In this document: in pieces, positions 17,706-25,160 of the stretch
How the letters are laid out: each line of letters starts with the position of its first letter
Position numbering within the stretch: position 1 is the first letter of the stretch
Source: Niveibacterium umoris
Lineage (GTDB): Bacteria; Pseudomonadota; Gammaproteobacteria; Burkholderiales; Rhodocyclaceae
DNA: 64,000 bases
NCBI RefSeq assembly: GCF_014197015.1
Contig: NZ_JACIET010000001.1
Location: 744,001 to 808,000, forward strand
Direction of reading: 5' to 3'
Translations under genes and position numbers: made by a program
Notes under the pieces: generated by a model
Database searches by the model: none
What the model saw: the letters and a program-made list of their open reading frames with translations, nothing else
What the model was told of the DNA's origin: nothing

Positions 17706-18289
17706 GGCGCACCGTCCCCCGATCTGACCAGCTTGTAGAGTGTGGATTTGCTGATCTTGAAGCGCTGCGCGATGGCTGCTGGCGAGGTATTACGGTCAGC
17801 CATCAGTGAGCGCACCTGTGCCACTGCGATTGCGTCCAGGACCGGCTTGCGCCCGCCCTTGGTACCTCTGCGCCGCGCGGCCTGCAACCCTTCTCGGGTG
17901 CGCTCACTGATCAGGTTGCGCTCAAACTCGGCTAATGCGCTGAACAGATGGAATACCAGCCTGCCTGTAGCGCTGTGGGTATCGATCTTTTCAGTGATCG
18001 ATTCGAAGGAAGCGCCGAGCGCCTCGATAGCAGCTACCGTTTGAATCAGATGGGCTAACGACCTTCCGAGCCTATCCAATCGCCATACCACCAGTGAATC
18101 GCCCTGGCGCAGCGCCTTCAGGGCTTGCGCAAGTTCAGGTCGGTCCGTTTGCTTGCCGGATGCCGTCTCTTGGTAGATTCGCTCGGAACCGGCCGCACGT
18201 AAGGCATCGAGCTGCAGCGCCAGTGTTTGGTCTGCTGTGCTTACTCGGGCATAGCCTATTCGCATCCCAGGCTTTGCGGTCTCACTCAT
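17702..18289 (-). CDS. Serine recombinase (resolvase/invertase family), first gene of the operon
   Basis: 195 aa, the normal size of a small serine resolvase or DNA invertase. The catalytic serine lies in RIGYARVSTADQTLALQLDAL, followed by the conserved VVWRLDRLGRS and the E-helix LFHLFSALAEFERNLISERTREGLQAARRRG. The C-terminal HTH ends in ISKSTLYKLVR. The start is taken as ATG 18289 because AAAAGGAG stands 8 nt upstream; a longer frame upstream has no such signal. The 4-bp overlap with the tyrosine recombinase gene ties two mechanistically different recombinases to one message, which is uncommon. Confidence 0.93.
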   Translation of the reverse strand: MSETAKPGMRIGYARVSTADQTLALQLDALRAAGSERIYQETASGKQTDRPELAQALKALRQGDSLVVWRLDRLGRSLAHLIQTVAAIEALGASFESITEKIDTHSATGRLVFHLFSALAEFERNLISERTREGLQAARRRGTKGGRKPVLDAIAVAQVRSLMADRNTSPAAIAQRFKISKSTLYKLVRSGDGAP

Positions 18290-18307
18290 ATCCAAGGCTC
18301 CTTTTAC

Positions 18308-18408
18308 TGCACTTAGATTGCTGCACTGGTTGTTGCACAAAAACTCGGCCGGATTCATGCGAAACAGGGTGGCTCCAAATACGTGCAGCAACCGAACGTT
18401 TGATGCAC
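18308..18408. repeat. Iteron-like TGCAC motifs upstream of the resolvase gene
   Basis: Copies read ACTGCAC, GCTGCAC, GTTGCAC and GATGCAC on the plus strand and one inverted GTGCAGC. They lie just upstream of the serine recombinase ribosome-binding site, where resolvase res sites or repressor operators usually lie. Five matches to a 5-mer in 100 bp exceed chance but the motif is short. Confidence 0.35.
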
Positions 18409-18551
18409 ATCTTGCCAATTTGCATCGACTACCTAAGCGAGCCGTCTGTCTTGGGGGCGACTGCCCCATCAGCAGAAGGGCGTTTCGTTTCGCAGCGCCG
18501 GCTTATTGCGACACAAAAGATATACTAACCGCACCTATGACATAGCTAATT

Positions 18552-18585
18552 AAAAAAAAGCACAACTTTCGCGTTGTGCTTTTTT
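18552..18585. terminator. Bidirectional rho-independent terminator
   Basis: A run of A, stem GCACAAC, loop TTTCGC, stem GTTGTGC and six T. It can stop transcription from either side. No gene on the plus strand precedes it, so it may be a remnant from a lost gene, or it shields the recombinase operon from read-through out of acnB. Confidence 0.85.
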
Positions 18586-18645
18586 GGTTGGGTACCAATC
18601 ATCGAGGAGTGCTAATTTACTGCCGTTTGCCCCTATGGTTTTGTC

Positions 18646-18673
18646 ACCCAAAACCCCTGCACATGGCAGGGGT
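18646..18673 (-). terminator. Rho-independent terminator of acnB
   Basis: On the minus strand, stem ACCCCTGC/GCAGGGGT with a 5-nt loop, followed by TTTTGGG, 22 bp past the acnB stop. Confidence 0.75.
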
Positions 18674-18694
18674 CTTGGTCGACTTGGATGAGGG

Positions 18695-21286
18695 TCAGGC
18701 TGTCACGCCTTGCGCAACGTCCTTGTACTCGGCGATCTGATCGAAGTTCATGTACTTGTAGATCTTGCTGCCGTCAGCGTTGATCACGCCCATGTCAGCG
18801 TGGTACTCCTCGACCGTCGGGATCCGCCCGAGCTTCGATGCGATCGCGGCCAACTCGGCCGAAGCCAGATACACGTTGGTGTTCTTGCCCAAGCGGTTCG
18901 GGAAGTTACGCGTCGAGGTGGACACCACGGTCGCACCTTCACGTACCTGTGCCTGGTTACCCATGCACAGCGAGCAGCCCGGCATTTCGGTGCGTGCGCC
19001 GGCGCTGCCGAAGACGCCGTAGTGGCCTTCCTTGGTCAGTTCGGCAGCATCCATCTTGGTCGGCGGCGCAATCCACAGTTTTACCGGGATATCGCGCTTG
19101 CCTTCGAGCAGCTTGGACGCCGCACGGAAGTGGCCGATGTTGGTCATGCACGAGCCGATGAACACTTCGTCGATCTTCGCGCCGGCGACTTCGGACAGCA
19201 GCTTCGCGTCGTCCGGATCGTTCGGGCAGCAGAGCACCGGCTCCTTCAGATCGTTCAGGTCGATCTCGATCACCACAGCGTACTCGGCGTCCTTGTCCGC
19301 TTCGAGCAGGTTCGGGTTGGCCAGCCATGCCTCGACCGCCTTGATGCGGCGTTCAAGCGTGCGCTTGTCCTGGTAGCCGTCGGCGATCATGTTCTTCATC
19401 AGCACGATGTTGCTGTTGAGGTACTCGATGATCGGTTCCTTGTTCAGCTTGACCGTGCAGCCGGCGGCCGAACGTTCAGCCGACGCGTCCGAGAGCTCGA
19501 ACGCCTGCTCGACCTTCAGATCCGGCAGGCCTTCGATTTCAAGGATGCGGCCCGAGAACACGTTCTTCTTGCCGGCCTTGGCGACGGTCAGCAGACCGGC
19601 CTTGATCGCGTAGTAGGGGATCGCGTGCACCAGATCGCGCAGCGTGATGCCCGGCTGCATCTGGCCCTTGAAGCGAACGAGCACCGATTCCGGCATGTCC
19701 AGCGGCATCACGCCGGTGGCGGCGCCGAAAGCCACGAGGCCCGAGCCCGCCGGGAAGGAGATGCCGATCGGGAAGCGGGTGTGCGAGTCGCCGCCGGTGC
19801 CCACGGTGTCGGGCAGCAGCAGGCGGTTGAGCCAGCTGTGGATCACGCCGTCGCCCGGGCGCAGCGCAACACCGCCGCGGCTGCTGATGAAGGCCGGCAG
19901 CTCGCGGTGGGTCTTCACATCAACCGGTTTCGGGTAGGCCGCGGTGTGGCAGAAGGATTGCATCACCAGATCAGCCGAGAAGCCGAGGCAGGCCAGATCC
20001 TTCAGCTCGTCGCGCGTCATCGGGCCGGTCGTGTCCTGCGAGCCGACGGTGGTCATCTTCGGTTCGCAGTAGGTGCCGGGGCGCACGCCCTGGCCTTCGG
20101 GCAGGCCGACTGCGCGGCCAACCATCTTCTGCGCCAGCGTGAAACCAGCCTTCGATTCCGCCGGCGGCTTGGGCAGGCGGAACAGTGTCGAGGCGCCGAG
20201 GCCGAGGAACTCGCGCGCCTTGCCGGTCAGCGAACGACCGATGATCAGGTTGATACGGCCGCCAGCGCGCACTTCATCGAACAGCACGTCGGACTTGAGC
20301 TTGAACTCGGCCACCGTCTCGCCGTTCTTCAGGATCTTGCCGTCGTACGGCAGGATGTCGACGACGTCACCCATCTCCAGCTTCGAGACGTCGACTTCGA
20401 TCGGCAGCGAGCCGGAGTCTTCCTGCGTGTTGAAGAAGATCGGCGCGATCTTGCCGCCGAGCGTGACGCCACCGAAGCGCTTGTTCGGCACGTACGGAAT
20501 GTCCTGGCCGGTGGCCCAGATCACCGAGTTCGTCGCGGACTTGCGCGAGGAGCCGGTGCCCACCACGTCGCCAACATAGGCGACCAGGTGACCCTTCTTC
20601 TTCAGGTCTTCGATGAACTGGATCGGGCCACGCTTGCCGTCTTCCTCGGGCTTGAAGGCCGCATCCGGGCGGGTGTTCTTCAGCATCGCGAGGTAGTGCA
20701 GCGGGATGTCGGGGCGGCTCCATGCGTCCGGCGCCGGCGACAGGTCATCGGTGTTGGTCTCACCCGGCACCTTGAACACGGTGACGGTGATCTTCTTGTC
20801 CACTTCCGGGCGCGTGGTGAACCACTCGGCATCAGCCCAGCTCTGGATCACTTCCTTGGCCTTGGCGTTGCCGGCCTTGGCCTTCTCTGCGACGTCGTTG
20901 AAGAAGTCGAACATCAGCAGCGTCTTCTTCAGCCCCTCGGCGGCGACGCCTGCGACTTCGGCATCGTCCAGCAACTCGATCAGCGGGTGGACGTTGTAGC
21001 CGCCCACCATGGTGCCCAGCAGCTCGGTGGCCTTGGCCTTGGAGATCAGATCGACCTTGATGTCGCCATGCGCAACGGCGGCGAGGAAGCTGGCCTTGAC
21101 CTTCGCGGCATCATCCACACCGGGCGGCACGCGGTAGGTGAGCAACTCCACCAGGAAGGCTTCTTCGCCTGCCGGCGGGTTCTTGATCAGTTCAATCAGG
21201 TCGGCCGTCTGCTTGGCATCCAGCGCAAGCGGCGGGATTCCAAGGGCGGCGCGTTCGGCGGCGTGTTGGCGGTAGGCTTCTAGCAC
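18695..21286 (-). CDS. acnB: Aconitate hydratase B / 2-methylisocitrate dehydratase
   Basis: 863 aa [4Fe-4S] enzyme converting citrate to isocitrate in the TCA cycle, and 2-methylcitrate-derived intermediates in propionate breakdown. The N-terminal HEAT-like domain ([22 protein letters not shown]) and the swivel domain precede the catalytic core, the order typical of AcnB. Cluster ligands are in [16 protein letters not shown] and [12 protein letters not shown], and ARTEMPGC is intact. GTG at 21286 has CGGAGGA in front. It follows the CitE-like gene and mdh on the same strand, so the leftward arm of the TCA cluster is mdh, lyase, acnB, closed by a terminator. Confidence 0.97.
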   Translation of the reverse strand: MLEAYRQHAAERAALGIPPLALDAKQTADLIELIKNPPAGEEAFLVELLTYRVPPGVDDAAKVKASFLAAVAHGDIKVDLISKAKATELLGTMVGGYNVHPLIELLDDAEVAGVAAEGLKKTLLMFDFFNDVAEKAKAGNAKAKEVIQSWADAEWFTTRPEVDKKITVTVFKVPGETNTDDLSPAPDAWSRPDIPLHYLAMLKNTRPDAAFKPEEDGKRGPIQFIEDLKKKGHLVAYVGDVVGTGSSRKSATNSVIWATGQDIPYVPNKRFGGVTLGGKIAPIFFNTQEDSGSLPIEVDVSKLEMGDVVDILPYDGKILKNGETVAEFKLKSDVLFDEVRAGGRINLIIGRSLTGKAREFLGLGASTLFRLPKPPAESKAGFTLAQKMVGRAVGLPEGQGVRPGTYCEPKMTTVGSQDTTGPMTRDELKDLACLGFSADLVMQSFCHTAAYPKPVDVKTHRELPAFISSRGGVALRPGDGVIHSWLNRLLLPDTVGTGGDSHTRFPIGISFPAGSGLVAFGAATGVMPLDMPESVLVRFKGQMQPGITLRDLVHAIPYYAIKAGLLTVAKAGKKNVFSGRILEIEGLPDLKVEQAFELSDASAERSAAGCTVKLNKEPIIEYLNSNIVLMKNMIADGYQDKRTLERRIKAVEAWLANPNLLEADKDAEYAVVIEIDLNDLKEPVLCCPNDPDDAKLLSEVAGAKIDEVFIGSCMTNIGHFRAASKLLEGKRDIPVKLWIAPPTKMDAAELTKEGHYGVFGSAGARTEMPGCSLCMGNQAQVREGATVVSTSTRNFPNRLGKNTNVYLASAELAAIASKLGRIPTVEEYHADMGVINADGSKIYKYMNFDQIAEYKDVAQGVTA

Positions 21287-21331
21287 GGTGAGGTCCTCCG
21301 GTTTGCTGTCAGGATGCCGTTCGGCATTCGG

Positions 21332-22402
21332 TTAATTGGGGTTGGGGGTGAAAAACCGTTGCTCGGCCTCGCTGGGCAGCGTCATCCCGGTAGACCGGGC
21401 GCGCACGAGCAAATTCCAGTAATGGCGGAACGAGCCGCGATCGTGCAATCGTGTGCCGACGCGGATCGGTCCCCAGTTCGCGTCCTGCGCAGCACAAACG
21501 ATGCCAGCGGCCTCCGTCACTTCATCGGCGGCTGGGCGCATGCCTTGCAGGATCGGCTCGATCTGCGCGGGGTGGATGCTCCACATCCGCAGGTAGCCAA
21601 AGTCGTTGCGGGCGCGGTGGGCGTCTTCCTGCGCAATGCTTGCATCGTCGAGGACCGTGGTGACGTTGTGGGTCGGGATCACCCCATGCGCGATCGCCGC
21701 GGACACCACTTCGCACTTGGCACGCACCACCATGGGGTGTGTGAACTGGCCCGGCGAGCGCATTGCGGTGCCGGGGATCGCGCCGTGATGTTCTGAGACG
21801 AAATCCATCAATCCAAAGTCGAGCGATTCGATGCCGGGCAGGGCGGCGATCTGCCATGCTTGGTGCAAGGCGCCATGCGTCTCGACCAGCGCATGCAGCG
21901 GAATCTCGCGCTTGAGCCCGAGGCGCGATTCGATGTTGCGCAGGGCGGCGAGCGCCGTTTCCACATCCGCTGCGCCGCGAGCCTTTGGTACGGTCACAAA
22001 CGCGATCCGGTCGGCGGCGCGACCGAGAATGATCTCGAGGTCGTCGTGCCAGCTCGGATGCGTGACATCGTGAATGCGGGCGCCGATGCGTCCGAACAGA
22101 TTGTCGGCGCCTGCGATCAGGCTGCCGCACAGTTCTGCGTGTGCGCGTTCAGCACCAGCGGGGGCGCCATCTTCGCAATCGAGCGTGATGTCGAAGACCG
22201 GGCCCATCTGTTGCTGCAAGGCGATCGCCTTGCGCATGTTCTTTTCCGACCCGCAGTAGTGATCGACTGCGGGAATTGCCGGCAGCGGTCGGCTACCGGC
22301 AAACAGCACGGCGTCGGGATGCAGCGGCGCGCCCTCGCGGTCGCCGAAAGGCGGCCGACCCCCTGAGCTGGAGGGAGAGAACCCGGGGCGCGTGCTGTCC
22401 AT
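21332..22402 (-). CDS. HpcH/HpaI aldolase / CitE-like CoA-ester lyase
   Basis: 356 aa member of the CitE-like TIM-barrel family (citrate lyase beta, malyl-CoA lyase and relatives), Mg2+-dependent. Typical segments are DITLDCEDGAPAGAE (metal-binding acidic residues), RIAFVTVPKARGAADVE, ALVETHGALHQAWQIAALPGIESLDFGLMDFVSEHH and MWSIHPAQIEPI. Adjacent genes for the other citrate lyase subunits are missing, so it is not a classical citrate lyase. A malyl-CoA or citramalyl-CoA type reaction is more likely. It lies 19 bp after mdh and 45 bp before acnB, clearly in one operon. Exact substrate is unknown. Confidence 0.85.
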   Translation of the reverse strand: MDSTRPGFSPSSSGGRPPFGDREGAPLHPDAVLFAGSRPLPAIPAVDHYCGSEKNMRKAIALQQQMGPVFDITLDCEDGAPAGAERAHAELCGSLIAGADNLFGRIGARIHDVTHPSWHDDLEIILGRAADRIAFVTVPKARGAADVETALAALRNIESRLGLKREIPLHALVETHGALHQAWQIAALPGIESLDFGLMDFVSEHHGAIPGTAMRSPGQFTHPMVVRAKCEVVSAAIAHGVIPTHNVTTVLDDASIAQEDAHRARNDFGYLRMWSIHPAQIEPILQGMRPAADEVTEAAGIVCAAQDANWGPIRVGTRLHDRGSFRHYWNLLVRARSTGMTLPSEAEQRFFTPNPN

Positions 22403-22421
22403 AAGCCCGACGCTGCCTCTG

Positions 22422-23414
22422 TTACGCCAGCAGGTCTGCGACGCCTGCGCGCTCTTCTTCGAGTTCCTTCAGCGTGAAGTTCATGCGGTCACGCGAGAAC
22501 TCGTCGATCTCCAGGCCTTGGACGATCTTGTATTCGCCGTTGGCGGTGGTGACCGGGAAGCCGTAGATGATGCCTTCCGGGATGCCGTAGGAGCCGTCGG
22601 AAGGAATGCCCATGGTGACCCATTCGCCGTTCGAGCCCAGCACCCAGTCACGGATGTGGTCGATGGCGGCGTTGGCGGCCGAGGCGGCGGACGACAGACC
22701 ACGCGCTTCGATGATCGCAGCACCGCGCTTGCCGACCGTCGGCAGGAAGGTGTCACGGTTCCAGGTTTCGTCGTTGATCAGCGCCTTGACGTTGTCACCG
22801 TTCGAGGTCACATAGCGGTAGTCGGCGTACATCGTCGGCGAGTGGTTACCCCACACGACGAGGCTCTTCAGGCTCGATACATCGCGGCCGGACTTGGCGG
22901 CGAGTTGCGACAGCGCGCGGTTATGGTCGAGGCGCAGCATCGCGGTGAAGTTGCCCGGCTTGACGCGACCGAACTTGGTAGCCGTTGCCTTGGCGATGTA
23001 GGCGTTGGTGTTGCAGGGGTTGCCGACGACCAGCACCTTGACGTTCGGGTCGGCGTATTGGCCGATGGCTGCACCTTGAACGGTGAAGATCTTGGCGTTC
23101 TCGGTCAGCAGGTCCTTGCGTTCCATGCCCGGGCCGCGCGGACGTGCGCCAACCAGCAGTGCGACCTGAGTGTCCTTGAACGCAACTGCGGGATCGTCGG
23201 TCGCGATCATGCCGGCGAGCAGCGGGAAGGCGCAGTCTTCCAGCTCCATCATCACGCCCTTGACCGCCTTCTGGGCCTGGGGCAGATCCAGCAATTGCAG
23301 GATCACCGGCTGATCCTTGCCGAGCATTTCGCCCGACGCGATGCGGAACAGCAGGCTGTAGCCGATCTGGCCGGCGGCGCCGGTGACGGTTACACGAACG
23401 GGAGCTTTGGCCAT
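22422..23414 (-). CDS. mdh: Malate dehydrogenase
   Basis: 330 aa NAD-dependent enzyme oxidising malate to oxaloacetate. N-terminal Rossmann motif [20 protein letters not shown], the substrate loop [27 protein letters not shown], the Asp/His relay [10 protein letters not shown] and [14 protein letters not shown] are all present. It belongs to the cytosolic-type MDH group found in betaproteobacteria. It is the first gene of the leftward operon mdh-lyase-acnB and has a good sigma-70 promoter at 23506-23534 whose -35 overlaps an inverted repeat. Confidence 0.97.
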   Translation of the reverse strand: MAKAPVRVTVTGAAGQIGYSLLFRIASGEMLGKDQPVILQLLDLPQAQKAVKGVMMELEDCAFPLLAGMIATDDPAVAFKDTQVALLVGARPRGPGMERKDLLTENAKIFTVQGAAIGQYADPNVKVLVVGNPCNTNAYIAKATATKFGRVKPGNFTAMLRLDHNRALSQLAAKSGRDVSSLKSLVVWGNHSPTMYADYRYVTSNGDNVKALINDETWNRDTFLPTVGKRGAAIIEARGLSSAASAANAAIDHIRDWVLGSNGEWVTMGIPSDGSYGIPEGIIYGFPVTTANGEYKIVQGLEIDEFSRDRMNFTLKELEEERAGVADLLA

Positions 23415-23505
23415 GGATGACTCCTTTATCTATGCTGGAAAGCGCGGTCCTGCGCGCAGGTTCTGGTTGGACTCCGCGGCGCGTGCCGGCGGCAATGTGG
23501 CTATC

Positions 23506-23534
23506 ATCGTAGGTCAGATTTTTGACAGTGTCAA
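23506..23534 (-). promoter_or_regulatory. Sigma-70 promoter candidate for mdh-acnB
   Basis: Minus strand: perfect -35 TTGACA (23534-23529), 17-bp spacer, -10 TACGAT (23511-23506). The start would lie near 23499, about 85 nt before mdh. The -35 box is inside the inverted repeat 23520-23536, so a protein bound there would block the promoter. Confidence 0.65.
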
Positions 23535-23536
23535 AA
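23520..23536. promoter_or_regulatory. Inverted repeat TTTTGACA-G-TGTCAAAA over the mdh -35 box
   Basis: Perfect 8-bp arms around one central base. Overlaps the mdh -35. Spacer between TTGAC and GTCAA is three bases, not the four of an FNR site. Confidence 0.5.
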
Positions 23537-23545
23537 GCTAACTGA

Positions 23546-23561
23546 TGTCTTATATAAGACA
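23546..23561. promoter_or_regulatory. 16-bp palindrome TGTCTTATATAAGACA, likely GntR operator
   Basis: Perfect palindrome in the divergent region, 48 bp before the gntR start and 10 bp from the other inverted repeat. Form and size fit operators of HutC/GntR regulators, and it lies over the probable -35 region of gntR, suggesting autoregulation and control of the sdh side. From memory, GntR regulators of TCA genes (SdhR) in betaproteobacteria have a similar TTATATAA-type site; this was not checked. Confidence 0.6.
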
Positions 23562-23608
23562 GGAGATGCTTTATAGACACAGCGAATTTTCTGTGCTTGA
23601 ATGTGGCC

Positions 23609-24337
23609 ATGGTGAATCTGCCACCCACCTTCAGCCCGCTGTACCGCCAGATCAAGAGCCTGATGATTCAGGCGCTTGAGTCGGGGGAATGGCGCCCCGG
23701 CCAGGCTATTCCGAGTGAGCAGGAGCTGGCCGTGCGCTTCCAGGTCAGCCAGGGGACGGTACGCAAGGCGATCGACGAGCTTGCTGCCGACAACCTGCTG
23801 GTGCGTCGCCAGGGTAAGGGCACCTTCGTTGCCTCACATGCCGATCCGCGTGCGCTGTTCCGCTTCCTCCGCCTCACGCCGCTTTCTGGCGAAATCGTCG
23901 CGCTCAAGAGCGAACCGCTCGACTGCTGGCGCGCGAAGGCCGGGCAGGAGGCCGCGCGCAACCTGTCAATCGAACTCTCGGCGCCGATCATCATCATCCG
24001 CCGGGTGCTCAAGCACGAGTCCAAGCCAATCGTCGTTGACGAGATCTACCTGCCGGGCGAGATCTTTGGCGGGCTCAACATCGAAATGTTGCGGGACTGG
24101 CAAGGGTCGATCTATGGCCTCTTCGAATCCCGTTTCGGCGTACGCATGCTGCATGCGCGGGAAAAGCTGCGGGCGGTCTCTGCCGATCGTTCCGTTGCCG
24201 AAACCCTGGGCGTCGCCGAGGGTGCGCCGCTGCTGTCAGTCGAGCGTGTGGCCTATACCTATGGTGACAAGCCGGTCGAGTGGCGCCGCGGGCTGTATTC
24301 CACCGCGGAGCATTACTACCTGAACGAACTGAGTTGA
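23609..24337 (+). CDS. GntR/HutC-family transcriptional regulator of the TCA cluster
   Basis: 242 aa. The winged HTH reads PLYRQIKSLMIQALESGEWRPGQAIPSEQELAVRFQVSQGTVRKAIDELAADNLLVRRQGKGTFVA, the classical GntR signature. The C-terminal UTRA ligand domain (residues about 90-235) includes VVDEIYLPGEIFGG and ends VEWRRGLYSTAEHYYLNELS, as in the HutC subfamily that senses small metabolites. ATG 23609 is preferred, with a TTG 12 nt earlier as alternative; no strong ribosome-binding site marks either. It lies divergent from mdh and 75 bp ahead of sdhC, so it is well placed to regulate both arms. Confidence 0.93.
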   Translation: MVNLPPTFSPLYRQIKSLMIQALESGEWRPGQAIPSEQELAVRFQVSQGTVRKAIDELAADNLLVRRQGKGTFVASHADPRALFRFLRLTPLSGEIVALKSEPLDCWRAKAGQEAARNLSIELSAPIIIIRRVLKHESKPIVVDEIYLPGEIFGGLNIEMLRDWQGSIYGLFESRFGVRMLHAREKLRAVSADRSVAETLGVAEGAPLLSVERVAYTYGDKPVEWRRGLYSTAEHYYLNELS

Positions 24338-24340
24338 AGT

Positions 24341-24363
24341 CGCGGCCTTGGTTTGTGGCCGCG
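24341..24363 (+). other. Stem-loop between gntR and sdhC
   Basis: Stem CGCGGCC/GGCCGCG with a 9-nt loop, 3 bp after the gntR stop and without a T-run. Possible partial terminator or mRNA-processing site setting different levels for gntR and sdh. Confidence 0.4.
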
Positions 24364-24412
24364 GGCGAGCAAACGGCGTGTCGGCGGACGCGCGCAAGTT
24401 GAAAGGTGAATC

Positions 24413-24808
24413 ATGTCTGATACAACAATGAAGAAGCCGAGGCCGAAGCATCTCGACCTCAAGGTGATTCGCTTGCCCTTGCCGGGATTCGTTTCGATCC
24501 TGCATCGGGTCAGCGGAGCTGGCTTGTTCCTGATGTTGCCGGTGCTGCTCTGGTTGTTCGGCGCCAGCCTCGGTTCGCCGGAGTCGGTCGCGTGTGCGAA
24601 GTCCGTCGTGGCACATCCGCTCGCAAAGCTGGTGCTCTTCGGCCTGCTGTGGGCATACCTGCACCACTTCTGCGCCGGTATCCGCTTCCTGATGCTCGAC
24701 GTCCACAAAGGTCTGGATCTCCCGACCGCGCGCAAGACTGCCGGTGCGGTGCTGGCCGTGAGCCTGACGCTGACGGTGCTGATTGGCGCCAAGATCTTCC
24801 TGGGGTAA
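24413..24808 (+). CDS. sdhC: Succinate dehydrogenase cytochrome b556 subunit
   Basis: 131 aa membrane anchor of complex II. Three transmembrane helices are visible (about 35-60, 72-95 and 108-130). It has the family signature LPGFVSILHRVSGAGLFL near the N-terminus and the haem-ligand helix LWAYLHHFCAGIRFLMLD. AAAGGTG precedes the ATG. It ends 4 bp before the sdhD start. Confidence 0.95.
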   Translation: MSDTTMKKPRPKHLDLKVIRLPLPGFVSILHRVSGAGLFLMLPVLLWLFGASLGSPESVACAKSVVAHPLAKLVLFGLLWAYLHHFCAGIRFLMLDVHKGLDLPTARKTAGAVLAVSLTLTVLIGAKIFLG

Positions 24809-24812
24809 AGCC

Positions 24813-25160
24813 ATGCAAAAACGAATTGTCGTCGGCGCGCACTACGGCTTGCGCGACTGGATTGCGCAGCGCGTCACCGCCACCGTGATGGCGCTCTACA
24901 GCGTGTTCTTCGTGATCAACCTCCTGTGTCTGCCGGCTTTCACCAGCGATGCGTGGCGCGCGATGTTCGCGGGCGGCTTCATGCGCTTCGCTACTTTCCT
25001 CTTCTGGCTGTCCTTGTTCTTCCACGCCTGGGTGGGCGTGCGTGACATCTTCATGGATTACGTGAAACCGGTTGGCGTGAGGCTCGCGCTGCATTCGGTT
25101 GTCGCGCTCCTTCTGATCGGCTATGCGGGCTGGGCAGCCCAGATTTTGTGGAGGCTGTAA
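24813..25160 (+). CDS. sdhD: Succinate dehydrogenase hydrophobic membrane anchor subunit
   Basis: 115 aa, three membrane helices. The N-terminal GLRDWIAQRVTATVMALYSVFF and FHAWVGVRDIFMDYVKP are conserved in SdhD, the latter near the quinone/haem site. The start ATG 24813 follows the sdhC stop by 4 bp. It ends TAA directly before the sdhA start codon. Confidence 0.95.
   Translation: MQKRIVVGAHYGLRDWIAQRVTATVMALYSVFFVINLLCLPAFTSDAWRAMFAGGFMRFATFLFWLSLFFHAWVGVRDIFMDYVKPVGVRLALHSVVALLLIGYAGWAAQILWRL

Larger units (their letters stand above)
18290..18694. other. Upstream region of the recombinase operon and right edge of the accessory region
   Basis: No gene. The part next to the resolvase has five TGCAC motifs within about 100 bp (18308, 18322, 18334, 18404 and, inverted, 18382), including GCTGCAC and its inverse GTGCAGC. 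From about 18510 to 18620 the DNA is clearly AT-rich compared with both sides. It contains a bidirectional terminator (18552-18585) and then the acnB terminator (18646-18673). The junction between acquired DNA and the acnB region is probably here. Confidence 0.55.

Noticed and set aside
8651-18289. Ordinary prophage or ICE
   Set aside because: No phage structural, replication-initiation, conjugation or mating-pair genes were found; only recombinases, two small proteins and a helicase.
18710-21283. Very long plus-strand reading frame (857 codons)
   Set aside because: Exactly antisense to acnB, with Arg/Val/His-rich composition and no family resemblance; a by-product of high GC at codon positions.
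23520-23536. Possible FNR site before mdh
   Set aside because: The half-sites TTGAC and GTCAA are separated by three bases, whereas FNR/DNR sites have four.
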